Origin: Epiperipatus broadwayi
Lineage: Eukaryota > Onychophora > Udeonychophora > Euonychophora > Peripatidae
DNA length: 64,000 nt
Assembly (NCBI GenBank): GCA_028023455.1
Contig: JAQFVV010000286.1
Span: 525,870-589,869 of the forward strand
Direction of reading: 5' to 3'
Shown: one piece after another, positions 62,575-64,000 of the stretch
How the letters are laid out: each line of letters starts with the position of its first letter
Numbering within the stretch: the first letter of the stretch is position 1
Translations under genes and position numbers: made by a program
Notes under the pieces: generated by a model
The model's input: the letters and a program-made list of their open reading frames with translations, nothing else
Told to the model about the DNA's origin: nothing
Databases searched by the model: none

Positions 62575-63620
62575 AGTTTTGATTCAACAATTTATTTTGA
62601 CTTTTGGCAAGCCTATAAAAAGTGCTGAATTATGAAGTGCCAATTATGATCATTTTTGGATGAATCACACATACAATCACATGGTAAGTAATTGTGCATT
62701 TTAGGAAAAAAAAAATTTTACTTTACTTTTCATTTTGCAAAAAAAAATTTATTCACTTCAAATAAAATAGAACTGGAAATTTTGATTATGTGACAATTCC
62801 TGTTATATATTACAAGGTAAGTATTGTGTGTATATATCTTACAGTTTTTGTAATTTTTTATGATATATTCAGACTGTTGGAAGGCCTATAAAAGTGCTGA
62901 ATTACTAATGCTGACTATGATTATTTTCTGGTGAACCACAAATACTTTGAGTCATAGGAATAAGAGGATTTTTTTTATTCCTGCATAAATACTATATCTT
63001 GTATTGTAGAGGAAAGTATTCATTTATTATTTAACACTCTCAAAAGACACATGCACAATTAGCTTGAAAGGCTGATATTTGAATGTAATACAATTGTAAA
63101 CCTAGCATCATATAAAAATAAATGCTTATTTACTTCACATGTTAAGTAAGTGTGCATTCTGAAAAAAATAAAAATTTTACTTTTACTTTCCATTTTGGGA
63201 AAAAAGTTTATCCACTTAAAATAAAGTAGAACCAGAAAATGTGATTGTTCCATTGTGACAATTCCTGTTATATATTACATGATAAGTACTGTATATATAT
63301 ATATATTACAATTTTTTTTGATAATATTTTAGTCTATTTTTGTAATTTAGTGATTGTTTTGTCTCTATTTAAAGTAACATTTGGGAATTGCATAATTGGC
63401 TTGACATATTTTACATATTTTTGTATGGCAAATCAATATTTTTACTATTATTGAAAATGTATTTTTTAAGGTCAAATATTTTGGTGAAATTCATATTTTT
63501 AGTATTGTTGAAAATTAATATTCAACATTACATTTTATATTTTTTGTGTCAAAGTCATAACAATAAGTACCATATGTGTATATTTTAGTGTATTTTTGTA
63601 ATTTAGTAATTGTTTTAGCA
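62575..63620 (+). repeat. degenerate tandem duplication, offset about 466 bp
   Basis: GTGACAATTCCTGTTATATATTAC occurs at about 62790 and 63256; AAGTAANTGTGCATTNT near 62681 and 63147; both pairs have the same offset. GGCCTATAAAAGTGCTGAAT-type words at 62609 and 62887, and GTNTATTTTTGTAATTTAGT at 63335 and 63589, add shorter internal repeats. Confidence 0.65.
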
Positions 63621-64000
63621 TTAGACTTGCAATGCATATTAGACCTGCAGCACCTTTTTACATATGTATTTAGGCTATCAATATCTTTGTAAATCTTGTG
63701 AAAATATCATGTACACTTAATCTGTTTTGATGAATTTATCATTTTAAGTTTGTTGATCCAAGTGTACATGTTATTTTGATCATATCAAAAGATTAGAAAG
63801 GTGTTAGCTCATTGACATGAATGTGAAAAGAAATTTCAGATCTAATACATGTTGCAGGTGTAACAGGTAAGTATTGAAAAAAAAATTTTTAATTAAAATT
63901 TAAAAAGTTGTACAAATACATCAGCAAATGTAATAACAGGATTCTTCATGAAAAATTCTTCAAGCTATTTGAGTGAGTGTAATTCTTTAAGTTTGTCAAT
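63621..64000. other. AT-rich end of window, no gene seen
   Basis: No frame or bounded repeat can be supported. Confidence 0.5.

Overview
This window looks like intergenic or heterochromatin-like DNA of an animal, probably an invertebrate. It is very AT-rich, has long uninterrupted microsatellites (ATT, AAT, GATA, TA), and is packed with decayed retroelements of four kinds found together in metazoan genomes: Ty3/gypsy LTR elements, a Penelope-like element (PLE), an RTE-type LINE and a second LINE whose ORF1 carries zinc knuckles. I cannot fix the species. I recognise no host protein gene, rRNA or tRNA gene.

Layout. 1-10480: a minus-strand Ty3/gypsy element whose partial 3' LTR begins the window and whose 5' LTR is at 10093-10480, next to a tRNA-Lys-like primer-binding site (PBS). 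Gag, protease, RT, RNase H and integrase are all readable but broken by stops and frameshifts. Gag is split by a foreign 2.7-kb block (about 4140-6840) with its own TATA box, a 31-codon ORF and a possible splice donor. 13266-13870: the GIY-YIG end of a PLE with hammerhead-ribozyme-like motifs. 16733-17130, 27132-27275 and 37172-37484: short inverted-repeat elements, each carrying a hammerhead-like core. 21136-21703: another inverted-repeat element. 22024-27117: an LTR element with 2.2-kb LTRs around a 0.7-kb non-coding interior.

29645-36660: a nearly full-length LINE with a long intact ORF1 and an ORF2 broken by two frameshifts. 38630-45290: a third, minus-strand LTR element that retains only a gag related to that of the first element. 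45351-45846: a cluster of repeated PBS-like motifs. 48221-48660, 50460-51320, 56286-57600 and 62575-63620: degenerate tandem repeats. 58691-61870: an RTE-type LINE whose 5' end is inverted relative to its body, as twin priming produces.

The less expected signals are: (1) hammerhead-like cores, sharing a palindromic stem III followed by C, in the PLE and in separate inverted-repeat elements; (2) three hairpins in the large-LTR element that keep a near-constant 10-nt loop while the stem changes by compensating pairs; (3) a gag-only LTR element; (4) an abrupt CpG change inside the LINE ORF1; and (5) the PBS-like cluster. All boundaries were read by eye. No alignment or database search was run.
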